Positions 52,907-62,403 are shown, counted from the first letter of the stretch. The stretch: 64,000 nucleotides of DNA from Flammeovirgaceae bacterium UBA2366 (GCA_002344065.1 DDTK01000012.1:186001-250000), one strand, 5' to 3'. Numbers and translations: made by a program. The notes: generated from the letters alone by a model not told the origin.

Positions 52907-53413
52907 ATGAAACTTGCCATCCACACCTTAATCTTTTTACTCACTTTGTCGTGTATTGGTTTATTCGCACAGAATAAAAAAAACAAACCTCAAACTGCCC
53001 CATCGGGCAATGATGAAACCTCGATAAAGGCAATCATAGAAAAAGAAACAAAAGCATTTTTTGAAATTGACCAGAAAACCTGGGCCAGCTTATGGGTTCA
53101 TGAACCGTATGCTTTTTGGTCGTTTGCTGATACAACCGATGTAAATTCCTTTTCAGGTTGGGAGGATATCAATAAAGGATTTAACAACTACTTTAAAACT
53201 TCAAAGCCCTCTACCGCCAATATTAAACGCGACTGGCTTCATATTAAAGTACAGGGTAATATGGCTTACATTCGCTTTACCCAACAGGTAACGGATGATT
53301 CAAACCGTCCGCCACAAGCTGAGGTTCGTGTAATGGAGAAAGTAAATGGTGAGTGGAAAATAGTCTGCGTTTCTGTTATCGCTATCCAAAAGGATAATGA
53401 GCCTGTCCGGTGA
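52907..53413 (+). CDS. Secreted SnoaL/DUF4440-like protein
   Basis: 168 residues with a signal peptide (about 1-21, MKLAIHTLIFLLTLSCIGLFAQ). The following NTF2-like domain shows the DUF4440 pattern: ETSIKAIIEKETKAFFEIDQKTWASLWV, then AYIRFTQQVTDDSN and a C-terminal WKIVCVSVIA. The role is unknown; homologues are common in Cytophagales as single secreted proteins. Convergent with the CoA-binding gene, 5 bp apart. Confidence 0.82.
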   Translation: MKLAIHTLIFLLTLSCIGLFAQNKKNKPQTAPSGNDETSIKAIIEKETKAFFEIDQKTWASLWVHEPYAFWSFADTTDVNSFSGWEDINKGFNNYFKTSKPSTANIKRDWLHIKVQGNMAYIRFTQQVTDDSNRPPQAEVRVMEKVNGEWKIVCVSVIAIQKDNEPVR

Positions 53414-53418
53414 CGGAA

Positions 53419-53781
53419 TTAATACTGGCCTGTACGTAACATTACCAACGTACACGCTTCAACAGGTTCTATATTATTCGCGATAGCAAGTTTTTCAAAT
53501 TCAGGATTTTCCGTTCCCGGATTAAAAATAATACGTCTTGGCTTTAAGTCAATCAAGTATTTATACCATTCGGGTTGATGCTGCGGACCAATGTATAGGG
53601 TTATGGTATCGACATCATTAATTTCCGGTAGCGCACGAATATTTAATATTTCCTTTCCGAATAGTTCACCTCTTTTAATACCAACAGGTACAATCTCGTG
53701 TTCGTATTCGGTAAGCATGTCAGCCGCCATGTAGGCATAGCGTGATGGATTTGGTGTAGCCCCTACAATTACAGTCTTCAT
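53419..53781 (-). CDS. CoA-binding protein (CoA_binding_2 family)
   Basis: 120 residues of Rossmann-like fold typical of the CoA_binding_2 family: start MKTVIVGATPNPSRYAYMAA, then HEIVPVGIKRGE, and FNPGTENPEFEKLA. The ATG at 53781 overlaps the stop of the upstream oxidoreductase (ATGA), so the two are translationally coupled; the longer frame to 53886 is only antisense-like low-complexity sequence and is not used. Function beyond probable nucleotide or CoA binding is unknown. Confidence 0.87.
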   Translation of the reverse strand: MKTVIVGATPNPSRYAYMAADMLTEYEHEIVPVGIKRGELFGKEILNIRALPEINDVDTITLYIGPQHQPEWYKYLIDLKPRRIIFNPGTENPEFEKLAIANNIEPVEACTLVMLRTGQY

Positions 53782-55361
53782 GAATTCAGTTTCAAAGTCA
53801 ATTTTCTTACTACTGCCTCCGCGCATCGTTCGCCATCCATGGCTGCGGAAACAATGCCACCGGCATAGCCTGCACCCTCGCCACACGGAAAAAATCCTTG
53901 TACCTGTGGATGCTCCAATGTTTCAGCATCACGAGGTATGCGAACGGGTGAAGAAGTCCGACTCTCCACCCCTACCACTTGCGCTTCATTAGTCAGATAA
54001 CCGCGCATCTTACTACCAAAGTTCCTGAACCCCTGACGCAATGCTTCCGAAATAAAGTCGGGTAATACTTCATGTAAGTCAACCGAAGCAAGGCCGGGTT
54101 GATATGAAGTGTCCAGCAACGAGGATGAAACTTTTCTGTCGACAAAATCTACCAATCGCTGGGCTGGAGCAGTTTGTGTATTACCGGCTACCGCACAAGC
54201 CTGTTGTTCAATGGCTGCCTGAAAATGCATTCCTGCCAATGGACCGAATCGGGCAAAGGGAAGAAAGTCTTCTTCATTAACTGAAACCACAATACCTGAA
54301 TTTGAGAAACGAGAATCTCTGCGCGATGGACTCATTCCATTTACAACAACCTCACCGGGCGCAGTAGCAGCAGGGACAATAAACCCACCCGGACACATGC
54401 AAAATGAAAACACACCACGCTGTTTTCCGTTAACCTTCGCCTGATGTACCAATGAATAAGATGAGGCAGGAAGATAAGGCCCGCGATCAACCGGGCAGTG
54501 GTATTGAATCCGATCAATAAGTTGTTGACTATGTTCAACCCTCAGTCCCAAAGCAAAAGGTTTCTGCTCGATCAAAATACCTCGTTTGTATAGCAACTCA
54601 AAAATATCGCGCGCGGAATGTCCTGTGGCCAATATCATTGCATCGCCTTCAACAACACTACCATCACTTGATTTTAAGCCTGTGAGTTTGTCATTCTTAA
54701 TTATAAAATCACTAACACGTGTATTGAAATGAATTTCACCACCGGCTGCCAGGATACTCTTCCTTATTTCTTCAATAAGCTTGGGCAGTTTATTGGTGCC
54801 AATATGCGGATGTGCATCGAAAAGAATTTCTTCTTTTGCTCCATGCGCTACCAGTATCTCCAGAATCCGGTTTACATCACCGCGTTTCTTTGAACGGGTA
54901 TATAACTTTCCGTCCGAATAAGTCCCTGCTCCACCCTCGCCAAAGCAATAATTGGAATCCGTGTTGACGATGTGCTGCTTGTTAATGGCAGCAATATCCC
55001 TGCGCCTGGTTTGTACATCAAGGCCGCGCTCCAGGATAATTGGCTTCACGCCAAACTCAAGTAAGCGAAGCGCAGCAAATAACCCGGCCGGACCTGAACC
55101 CACAATCAGCACACGTTTTGCGTGTGTAACATCAACATAATTTTTGGTATAGGTAATGATCGGTCGCTTTTCAGAAGCTGCCACGGTTTCGCAGAGTACA
55201 CGTACTACAACCTTCCTTCCGCGCGCATCAATAGAACGTTTTATTGGGCGTACCCAAACATCACCATCTTTTTTTAAACTAAGTTTTTCATACAGCGATT
55301 GGGTAAATCGATGTTCATCAAAAGCCTCTTCAGGCAAAAGTACTATTTCTTTGGCAGGCAT
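53778..55361 (-). CDS. FAD-dependent dehydrogenase (COG2509-like)
   Basis: 527 residues. The FAD-binding motif VGSGPAGLFAALRL appears only at about residue 90 after an N-terminal domain (residues 1-85, ferredoxin-like), which is characteristic of this uncharacterised FAD-dependent dehydrogenase family. Other family marks are YCFGEGGAGTYSDGKLYTR, MCPGGFIVPAA and CGEGAGYAGGIVSAAMDG near the C-terminus. Substrate unknown. The 4-nt overlap with the CoA-binding gene suggests a functional pair. Confidence 0.88.
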   Translation of the reverse strand: MPAKEIVLLPEEAFDEHRFTQSLYEKLSLKKDGDVWVRPIKRSIDARGRKVVVRVLCETVAASEKRPIITYTKNYVDVTHAKRVLIVGSGPAGLFAALRLLEFGVKPIILERGLDVQTRRRDIAAINKQHIVNTDSNYCFGEGGAGTYSDGKLYTRSKKRGDVNRILEILVAHGAKEEILFDAHPHIGTNKLPKLIEEIRKSILAAGGEIHFNTRVSDFIIKNDKLTGLKSSDGSVVEGDAMILATGHSARDIFELLYKRGILIEQKPFALGLRVEHSQQLIDRIQYHCPVDRGPYLPASSYSLVHQAKVNGKQRGVFSFCMCPGGFIVPAATAPGEVVVNGMSPSRRDSRFSNSGIVVSVNEEDFLPFARFGPLAGMHFQAAIEQQACAVAGNTQTAPAQRLVDFVDRKVSSSLLDTSYQPGLASVDLHEVLPDFISEALRQGFRNFGSKMRGYLTNEAQVVGVESRTSSPVRIPRDAETLEHPQVQGFFPCGEGAGYAGGIVSAAMDGERCAEAVVRKLTLKLNS

Positions 55362-55408
55362 ACAGGAAGGGAGTTAACCTTCAATAAAGAAGAACAAATA
55401 TAGCAGGG

Positions 55409-57196
55409 CTAACGATAGGAAAACACATTACCTATGTTGAGGCCAAACGTAAAATTGGTTATTAATTTTGACTGATCAACATCCTGAAAATAACTGGCGC
55501 TTGTGGGGTCAACATCAACGCTACGGAAACCAATGTTAGCAGAGCCATAAAGATCAATGGTAAAACCGCTTACATTATTTCGCTGGATAATTCTGTATCC
55601 GAGTAAAACACCATACTCGATCCGCTGATCAGGGGCCGTAAACGTAATGATCGTTTCCGGATTGGAGTTGTACATCACATTGGTAAAATGCCCGATATTA
55701 CTAAACCTCAATTGATGACCGAAATACCACATGCCGGCTTTTACAGGATTATAGAATTTCTGTTTGATGGCTATGCTGTAGCCCCGTTCAAAAAGTTTTC
55801 CGGGAACAACCTGATCATCGGCCTCAAAAAATGGATTTCGAATACCGATGAATTCAAAGGCATGCCCCAGACGTTCCTGTGAATAAAATTCAACGGCCAT
55901 CGGGAACCGTCCGGCAAACATCAGCACCGGATTGCCTTCTACAATTACCCCTTTATATTCATTGGCACGAGCATTAAAGTAGCTAAAGCCTTTGGCTGTC
56001 GGTCGGTTGGATGCTTCCTTCCGCGCAGCCAGATCATTAATTTCCTTGGCCAGGTTGGGCTGGTTATAATAAGGCCTGTAATAGCCGGATAATGTTCCAT
56101 CCCGTTCGTAGAGTTCCCAGGTCCCAATTCTTTTATCACCATCAATTTCACCACGCGTTTGCAGGGAACCATCACGGTAATAGCCATAATATGTGCCCTT
56201 ACCCCGATCAAACTCACAGTCGCCTTCTTTTTTACCATCTTCATAGTAAAATACCCAGGGCCCTTGTCTTTTTTCATCCACCATCAAACCGCTAACCTTC
56301 AACTTACCGCTGGGATAATACTCACGATAATCACCCGTGCCACGATCGTAGTTTACTTCACTCAATAATTTTCCACCCGTTGAGAAGGAACTCCAGTAAC
56401 CATTTCTCTGCCCACCCAGGTATTCACCGGAGGAACTTATCGAGCCATCTTCAAAATAATATTCCCACTTACCAACCGGATTATCATTTTCATAACTTCC
56501 CTTAACAGCCACACTCCCACTCGAAAAATAGGTTAACCATTCACCTGTCTTCCTTCCGTTTTCATAATCGCCTTGCGAGAGTAAAGCGCCATTACCTTCA
56601 TCGTAAAATCGCCAATGACCAACCTGACGCGTGCCCATTTTGGGGCCTTCAGCAGCAACCTTCCCGGAGTGAAAGTATTCTGTATATCGGCCAAAGTCAT
56701 CAACATACTCGATTTCACCTTTCTTTACACCATCTTCAAAATAACTCAACCACAAGCCCGACCTTCGGTTGTTCACATAGTTACCAATTTCCTTTACCTG
56801 ACCATTTTCATAAAACATTTTCCACTCGCCTTCGCGGTTCTTTCCATTCACAGTACCCTCCATACTTTTCTGACCACTCTCATAAAAGTATTCCCACATG
56901 CCGTAGTTTGCGCTTTGCCGAAGAGCTCCACGCATTTTCAGATTACCGGATTCATAAAAAAATTCCCAGATGCCGGTGGTCTCATTGTTGGAGAAGAATC
57001 CTTTCGATTCTATGTTACCGTTCAGGTAATAGGAGACATAACGTCCATGCAAAATGTTTTTCACGGTATCCCTAACCTGAAAAACTTCTTTAATGTATTT
57101 CTTCTCCTGATCGTGAAAAGTCTGCCGGGTAAAAACCTGGGCATAGGCTTGAACCGTAAGGATAAGGAGTGCAACTACAAGGGATAACCTTTTCAC
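55409..57196 (-). CDS. YwqK/MORN-repeat protein with outer-membrane barrel-like end
   Basis: 595 residues. Signal peptide (1-19), then about 14 tandem repeats of about 23 residues between residues 40 and 375 with the pattern G-x-W-x-F-Y-x-x-G-x-x-x-x-x-G-x-Y-x-N-G (for example WEFFYESGNLKMRG). These are YwqK/MORN-variant repeats. The remaining 200 residues contain alternating hydrophobic strands ending in FGLNIGNVFSYR, like a small outer-membrane beta-barrel. So it looks like a repeat domain anchored to or plugged in the outer membrane. No toxin gene is nearby, despite the database label antitoxin often given to YwqK proteins. Confidence 0.82.
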   Translation of the reverse strand: MKRLSLVVALLILTVQAYAQVFTRQTFHDQEKKYIKEVFQVRDTVKNILHGRYVSYYLNGNIESKGFFSNNETTGIWEFFYESGNLKMRGALRQSANYGMWEYFYESGQKSMEGTVNGKNREGEWKMFYENGQVKEIGNYVNNRRSGLWLSYFEDGVKKGEIEYVDDFGRYTEYFHSGKVAAEGPKMGTRQVGHWRFYDEGNGALLSQGDYENGRKTGEWLTYFSSGSVAVKGSYENDNPVGKWEYYFEDGSISSSGEYLGGQRNGYWSSFSTGGKLLSEVNYDRGTGDYREYYPSGKLKVSGLMVDEKRQGPWVFYYEDGKKEGDCEFDRGKGTYYGYYRDGSLQTRGEIDGDKRIGTWELYERDGTLSGYYRPYYNQPNLAKEINDLAARKEASNRPTAKGFSYFNARANEYKGVIVEGNPVLMFAGRFPMAVEFYSQERLGHAFEFIGIRNPFFEADDQVVPGKLFERGYSIAIKQKFYNPVKAGMWYFGHQLRFSNIGHFTNVMYNSNPETIITFTAPDQRIEYGVLLGYRIIQRNNVSGFTIDLYGSANIGFRSVDVDPTSASYFQDVDQSKLITNFTFGLNIGNVFSYR

Positions 57197-57231
57197 AGCT
57201 AAAAGATTACCGAAAGGTACGAAATTCGGCT

Positions 57232-58176
57232 CTATTTACGGATAAAAGCTGCTTTGCCCCATTCGGCCTTCTCCTGCTCCGACCACAGTTCAGGGAAAAA
57301 GATGATTTTTTGAAAACGTGGCGGAAGATACTTTTGCCAATTGGTGCCACCGGTTGCTTTAATATCTTCCGGATCCTTCTCCAGGTAATGCGCTGCCGAT
57401 TTCATATGCGCCAGCGGCCACAATACATTGGCCAGTGTATCGAACGCTCGAAGCCGGTCGGTAATGTTTTTATTACCAGAAAAATGTTTTTTATAGAGTT
57501 GATATACATTCTTTGACTTTAGTGAAATCCCTAAGTCGCGAAACTGATCTAGATACTTTTTTTCAAACTGTTGCAGGGTTAACGTTTTCTTGCCGGTAGC
57601 TAATTCTGTAGCTCCGCTTCGCCAATAAAGGTTAGGAAGAACATCATCAATATTGTTTCCATCTGTTACAGATTTACGGTCTTTCTCCGCCACCAGGTTT
57701 ATAAAATCGGTAGCATAAAATTCGATCATGCGATACTGAGCCGATTGAAACCCGCTGGCCGGTAAAAGCGACATACGGAATTTTAAAAACTGATCGCGTT
57801 CCATTCCCTTCACCATAATATCGAACGAATTTTCCAGGTGCCCGAAATAACGGTTTACCCGATCAAGCCGCTCACTAAAGAATTTTTCATCGGGATTTTC
57901 CTTCGCGGTTATCTGTTCGAGCTCCAGGATGATCAATCTAAAGTAGAGTTCAGTGATCTGATGGTAAATGATAAAAATATGCTCATCTGGAAAACTGGTT
58001 TTCGGGTTCTGTAAACTAAGCAGGGTGTCCAGGTGGATATAATCCCAATAGGTCAGGTAATCGGAATAAAGCAGGCCGTCCAGGTAGGACGATAAGTCCT
58101 GCCCCATTGCGGCATACTTTTCCTGTAATTTCTTGAGTTGTTCGGCTAATTCGGGGTTAACCTTAGGCTCCTCCAT
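57232..58176 (-). CDS. kynA: Tryptophan 2,3-dioxygenase family protein
   Basis: 314 residues of the heme TDO fold. Motifs include LYSDYLTYWDYIHLDTLLSLQNP, the segment FIIYHQITELYFRLIILELEQI that lines the active site in TDO, and FRMSLLPASGFQSAQYRMIEF. It would open the indole ring of tryptophan to N-formylkynurenine. It is longer than the canonical 270-280 residue enzyme by a C-terminal region, as usual in Bacteroidota. Divergent from the acyl-CoA dehydrogenase gene; the kynurenine genes kynU and kynB are not in the window. Confidence 0.87.
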   Translation of the reverse strand: MEEPKVNPELAEQLKKLQEKYAAMGQDLSSYLDGLLYSDYLTYWDYIHLDTLLSLQNPKTSFPDEHIFIIYHQITELYFRLIILELEQITAKENPDEKFFSERLDRVNRYFGHLENSFDIMVKGMERDQFLKFRMSLLPASGFQSAQYRMIEFYATDFINLVAEKDRKSVTDGNNIDDVLPNLYWRSGATELATGKKTLTLQQFEKKYLDQFRDLGISLKSKNVYQLYKKHFSGNKNITDRLRAFDTLANVLWPLAHMKSAAHYLEKDPEDIKATGGTNWQKYLPPRFQKIIFFPELWSEQEKAEWGKAAFIRK

Positions 58177-58199
58177 GGTGTTAAGGATTGTGATTTACT

Positions 58200-58207
58200 T
58201 AAATTTG
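58200..58207 (+). promoter_or_regulatory. Candidate -7 element of the acyl-CoA dehydrogenase gene
   Basis: TAAATTTG matches TAnnTTTG exactly, 21 bp before the ATG at 58229. The -33 position would fall in the start region of the divergent dioxygenase gene, where no TTTG is seen. Confidence 0.35.
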
Positions 58208-58228
58208 CATGCAATTAAACAAAATCCT

Positions 58229-59446
58229 ATGGCAACCCACACGTTGGATAAAAAGACTGTAAAATCCTTAAAACAAGATGCTTTTGACCATCCTGACCTT
58301 TATGCTGTTGACAGCCTGTTAACAGCAGAACACAAGCTTATCCGCAGTTCCATCCGCGATTTTGTAAAGCGCGAAATCAGTCCCTACATAGAAGATTGGG
58401 CACAGCGTGCACACTTCCCTTACGAGATTGTAAAGAAATTTGGTGATATCGGTGCATTTGGCCCAACCATACCTCTTGAATATGGCGGTGGCGGACTGGA
58501 TTACATTTCGTACGGCCTGATCATGCAGGAAGTTGAGCGTGGCGATTCGGGCATGCGGTCAACTGCTTCTGTGCAAGGTTCGTTGGTTATGTATCCCATC
58601 TATAAGTTTGGCAGCGAAGCACAACGCAAAAAATACTTACCCAAACTTGGCTCAGGCGAATGGCTTGGTTGTTTCGGGTTGACCGAGCCCGACCATGGTT
58701 CCAACCCGGGTGGCATGGTAACCAACTTTAAAGATATGGGTGATCATTACCTGCTGAATGGGGCAAAGATGTGGATATCCAATTCCCCGAAAGCCGATGT
58801 GGCCGTAGTGTGGGCAAAGAATGAAGAAGGCAGAATACACGGATTGATTGTAGAGCGTGGTATGCCGGGATTTTCAACACCTGAAACGCACGGCAAATGG
58901 TCGCTTAGGGCCAGCGCCACCGGTGAGCTGGTTTTCGATAATGTTAAAGTTCCAAAAGAAAACCTGCTGCCCGGTAAAAGTGGATTAGGAGCACCTATGA
59001 TGTGCCTCGACTCTGCCCGTTATGGTATTGCCTGGGGAGCGTTAGGCGCTGCTATGGATTGTTACGACTCTGCCAGAAGATACGCGCTGGAAAGAATTCA
59101 GTTTGGAAAGCCTATTGGCTCTTTTCAATTAATTCAGAAAAAGCTGGCTGAGATGCTTACCGAGATTACCAAAGCGCAATTGCTAAACTGGCGACTCGGC
59201 ACATTAATGAACGAGGGTAAAGCTACCACCGCACAAATTTCTTTGGCCAAACGGAACAATATTGAAATTGCGTTGGATATTGCACGTGAAGCACGCCAGA
59301 TTCATGGCGGCATGGGCATTACCGGTGAGTACCCGATTATGCGCCATATGGCCAACCTGGAGTCTGTTTTAACCTATGAGGGTACACATGACATCCACTT
59401 ACTGATTTTAGGTAAGGAGATTACGGGGATACAGGCGTTTGTTTAA
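58229..59446 (+). CDS. Acyl-CoA dehydrogenase, glutaryl-CoA dehydrogenase-like
   Basis: 405 residues of flavin-dependent acyl-CoA dehydrogenase. The catalytic glutamate is E384 in TYEGTHDIH. GCFGLTEPDHGSNPG and the segment KWSLRASATGELVFDNVKVP carry the Arg that in glutaryl-CoA dehydrogenase contacts the substrate carboxylate, so a Lys/Trp catabolic role is plausible. The ATG at 58229 gives the family N-terminus; the longer frame from 58133 is the antisense of the dioxygenase start. Divergent promoter with TDO, which supports tryptophan catabolism, by inference. Confidence 0.9.
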   Translation: MATHTLDKKTVKSLKQDAFDHPDLYAVDSLLTAEHKLIRSSIRDFVKREISPYIEDWAQRAHFPYEIVKKFGDIGAFGPTIPLEYGGGGLDYISYGLIMQEVERGDSGMRSTASVQGSLVMYPIYKFGSEAQRKKYLPKLGSGEWLGCFGLTEPDHGSNPGGMVTNFKDMGDHYLLNGAKMWISNSPKADVAVVWAKNEEGRIHGLIVERGMPGFSTPETHGKWSLRASATGELVFDNVKVPKENLLPGKSGLGAPMMCLDSARYGIAWGALGAAMDCYDSARRYALERIQFGKPIGSFQLIQKKLAEMLTEITKAQLLNWRLGTLMNEGKATTAQISLAKRNNIEIALDIAREARQIHGGMGITGEYPIMRHMANLESVLTYEGTHDIHLLILGKEITGIQAFV

Positions 59447-59496
59447 TATTTAGGTTTGCAATTATCGCATCTGCTTTAACTATTAATTTTTAGCAT

Positions 59497-60260
59497 ATGA
59501 CCAAAAAGCTAATCCCCCTTGTGATGATTGGCCTTGCATTATCACTTTCAAAATGTTCGGATGAGGAAAGTCTACGCTATCCTGCTGAACCATACATTGA
59601 ATTCATATCAGTCAAGTTCACAGAGATACCTGATGTTACTGAACCAGATAAAATTGATGTGACTTTCAATTACCGCGATGGTGATTCAGATTTAGGACTA
59701 GCCTACTCCACTGAATACACAAGTGACCCATTCCATTTCACTTCTTTTTTTAGAAAAAGTGATGGCAGCCCGCTACACGCTGATATTACCTTATCAGGTG
59801 AATATCCATTCGATGACCTGATACAATTTACCGATAGGGAATCTCCACCGTTCGATACTATACCCAGTTCAAACCAATACGATTGCAGATATTGGTATTA
59901 CCATGAAGGCAAGTACCTATACCATCAACGAAATGAAAACTATTTCAATCTTATCGTGAAGTTTCTGTATAGTAACGATGGTTTGAATTTCACTGAATTC
60001 GATTGGAGAGAACTGGTCTGTCACGATTTTAACGCCAGGTTTCCTGATCTTAGCGGGGCACGAAAAAATTTTCATCCATTTCTTCAGGACCGTTTAATAT
60101 TCAGCTAAAGAATAACCTTGAGGGGAAAATTACCTATACCATGCTAAGCACTGGTTTTAAAGCTTTGTTTGGCGGAAAAAAGCTTAAACTGTCTATTCAG
60201 GTCAAAGACAGAGCTTTGAACCGCAGCAATATAATTGAGACTGATGTTCTTGAACCATAG
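59497..60260 (+). pseudogene. Putative lipoprotein gene, frameshifted
   Basis: The frame from ATG 59497 gives a lipoprotein (MTKKLIPLVMIGLALSLSKC, lipobox Cys20), then a beta-rich domain including KIDVTFNYRDGDSDLGL, and stops at 60108. From the GGGG run at 60055-60058 another frame reads SSGPFNIQLKNNLEGKITYTM and continues to ETDVLEP, stop at 60258. Deleting one G joins them as DLSGTKKFSSISSGPF, giving one protein of about 253 residues ending in a further beta-sandwich-like stretch (KLKLSIQVKDRALNRSN). This is probably one gene with a +1 slip, genuine or technical. The function is unknown. Confidence 0.7.
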
Positions 60261-60279
60261 AGCCAAAATCAATTATAAA

Positions 60280-61359
60280 TCAATCCACCACACCGCTTAG
60301 TGTAATACGCTGCACCGGGTTAACCGGATCGTTGGAATAAACCGTAACCGACTTAGTTTGCGTTCCTTTACGATCCTGAGGATTGAAACTAACTTTTATG
60401 GTTGCACTTTCTCCAGGCTTTAGTTTTGTTTTATCTGTTTCTGTCTGTATACAGGTGCAGTTACCCTGAATGGAACGAATCTCTAAAACCGATTTACCGG
60501 TATTGGTCAATTGGATTGATCTTGTAACGGATTGATTTTGTTTCATAGAACCATACTCAATTGACTGGGCGGCAAATCGTAATTGTGGTGCTTTGGCTGC
60601 CTCGTCAGGTTTAAGTTCGGGAAAATAATCTTCCAACGTAGCATACACAGTAAATCCTTTCAGGGGCTGAAGCTCATCATCGGTATGCAGGGTTATGTGG
60701 TCGGATTGAAAGCCGTACTGGCCTTTCATCTTTCCATTGTAGCTTAATTTGATGATCCCCTTCTTCCCAGGTTCAATTGTCGATGGTTCAACTGAAATGC
60801 GAATGTACTCGGGACCTTCTGTTTTTCCGCTATAGGTTACCGGCTTTACTCCCGCATTGTAGAATTCATATTCACGTACTACAAACTCATCTTTCAAAAA
60901 CACCTTGCCCAGATTAAACGACAAACTCCTTAATCTCAAGTTTCCATTTACAGCCTGAAACTCAACGGCAGAATACCCATTCTTTGAGGAAACAGTTCCT
61001 TTAATCTGCAGAATAACCGGCTGGTTATCCATATCGGTTGTTACCGTCAATGATTTATTGAAATAACCCGGGCGGCCTTTTGGGTCATACTGTGCCTTTA
61101 TGGATCCGGATTTCCCAGGCATGATCGGCTCTTTCGACCAACCAGGTGTCGTGCACCCGCATGAAGGTTGAACGGACAGGATTTGCAATGGCTTTGTACC
61201 AACATTGGTGAATACAAATTCATGCGAAACAGGGCCATCTTCTTCAATTACACTACCAAAATCAAATACCTCTTCATTAAATTTCAATGGTTTAACCAGT
61301 TGGGCAAATGCCCCGATGGTTGCTACTATCAACACCAACATTCCGCTGATTCGCTTCAT
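60280..61359 (-). CDS. Secreted DUF1573 (Ig-like) protein
   Basis: 359 residues with a signal peptide (about 1-19). Two DUF1573 units are clear: residues about 22-115 (FDFGSVIEEDGPVSHEFVFTNVGTKPL, then PSCGCTTPGWSKEPI) and about 250-355 (IRSIQGNCTCIQTETDKTKLKPG). A third diverged unit lies between. Each carries the CGC/CxC motif. These ASPM/SPD-2/hydin-like beta-sandwiches are abundant in Bacteroidota envelopes; the role is unknown. Confidence 0.88.
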   Translation of the reverse strand: MKRISGMLVLIVATIGAFAQLVKPLKFNEEVFDFGSVIEEDGPVSHEFVFTNVGTKPLQILSVQPSCGCTTPGWSKEPIMPGKSGSIKAQYDPKGRPGYFNKSLTVTTDMDNQPVILQIKGTVSSKNGYSAVEFQAVNGNLRLRSLSFNLGKVFLKDEFVVREYEFYNAGVKPVTYSGKTEGPEYIRISVEPSTIEPGKKGIIKLSYNGKMKGQYGFQSDHITLHTDDELQPLKGFTVYATLEDYFPELKPDEAAKAPQLRFAAQSIEYGSMKQNQSVTRSIQLTNTGKSVLEIRSIQGNCTCIQTETDKTKLKPGESATIKVSFNPQDRKGTQTKSVTVYSNDPVNPVQRITLSGVVD

Positions 61360-61428
61360 AACTAAACTTTATTGACCTCACAAAAGTAAAACATAATTCG
61401 GTTCGGGTTATTTTATTTTCTTTGCGAC

Positions 61429-62400
61429 ATGACACGCATTTTAACCGGTATTCAAAGCAGTGGCCGACCGCACCTGGGTAATTTATTGGGGGCTATTATC
61501 CCTGCCATCAAGCTTTCCAAACAACCTGAAAACGAGTCGTTTTTCTTCATTGCCGATCTTCATTCCCTCACTACTATTAAGGATGCCCAACTACGGGCAG
61601 AAAATGTTCGTGCCGTGGCTGCCGCCTGGTTGGCTTTTGGCTTTGATGTTGAGAAGAATTTTTTATACCGCCAGTCACGAATCCCCGAAGTGTGTGAACT
61701 TTCCTGGTACCTGAACTGCTTCACACCCTTCCCCATGCTGGCCAATGCACACTCATTTAAAGATAAAGCAGACCGATTAGCCGATGTAAACGCAGGTTTA
61801 TTTACCTATCCTGTACTGATGACGGCAGATATTATTTTGTATGACGCAAACGTTGTGCCTGTTGGCAAGGATCAAAAACAACACCTGGAAATGGCGCGAG
61901 ATATCGCCTCCTCTTTTAATAACCACTACGGAGAAACATTTGTGGTTCCGGAAGCAAAAATTGAAGAGCAGGTGATGACCGTACCCGGAACGGATGGCCA
62001 GAAGATGAGCAAATCATATGGAAACATCATTGATATCTTTCTCCCTGAAAAAGAATTACTGAAACAGATTAAATCCATCGTGTCTGACAGCACCCCGCTG
62101 GAAGAACCAAAAAATCCTGATAGGGATAATACCTTTGCGCTTTATAGTTTGCTGGCAACATCTGAACAAGTTGAAACCATGCGCAACAATTACCTGCGAG
62201 GTAATTACGGTTACGGTCATGCAAAAAAAGAACTACACGAACTTATTCTTAAAAAATTTACTGCCGAACGCGAAGCCTTCAATTTCTACTACTCCAATCC
62301 GGAGGAACTTGAAAAGAAGCTACAGCATGGAGAAGATAAGGCACGTGTAATAGCCCACAGTGTACTTGATCGTGTTCGCAAAAAACTTGGCTACCGGTAA
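61429..62400 (+). CDS. trpS: Tryptophan-tRNA ligase
   Basis: 323 residues, class Ic aminoacyl-tRNA synthetase charging tRNA-Trp. The HIGH equivalent is PHLGN (residues 14-18, preceded by GIQSSGR), and KMSKS is at 192-196 in GQKMSKSYGN. FTYPVLMTADIILYDA and PVGKDQKQHLEMARDIA are TrpS signatures. The ATG at 61429 matches the family start. It is convergent with the small protein gene at 62404. Confidence 0.96.
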   Translation: MTRILTGIQSSGRPHLGNLLGAIIPAIKLSKQPENESFFFIADLHSLTTIKDAQLRAENVRAVAAAWLAFGFDVEKNFLYRQSRIPEVCELSWYLNCFTPFPMLANAHSFKDKADRLADVNAGLFTYPVLMTADIILYDANVVPVGKDQKQHLEMARDIASSFNNHYGETFVVPEAKIEEQVMTVPGTDGQKMSKSYGNIIDIFLPEKELLKQIKSIVSDSTPLEEPKNPDRDNTFALYSLLATSEQVETMRNNYLRGNYGYGHAKKELHELILKKFTAEREAFNFYYSNPEELEKKLQHGEDKARVIAHSVLDRVRKKLGYR

Positions 62401-62403
62401 ACC

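Noticed and set aside
53782..53886. N-terminal extension of the CoA-binding protein
   Set aside because: It overlaps the coding end of the FAD oxidoreductase out of frame and is rich in Trp, Arg and Cys; the ATGA overlap at 53778-53781 is a better start.
55409..57196. Toxin-antitoxin locus at the YwqK protein
   Set aside because: No toxin-like small gene lies beside it; the antitoxin label is inherited from database naming of YwqK repeats.
58133..58228. Upstream extension of the acyl-CoA dehydrogenase
   Set aside because: It is antisense to the start of the dioxygenase and lacks family similarity; ATG 58229 is the natural start.
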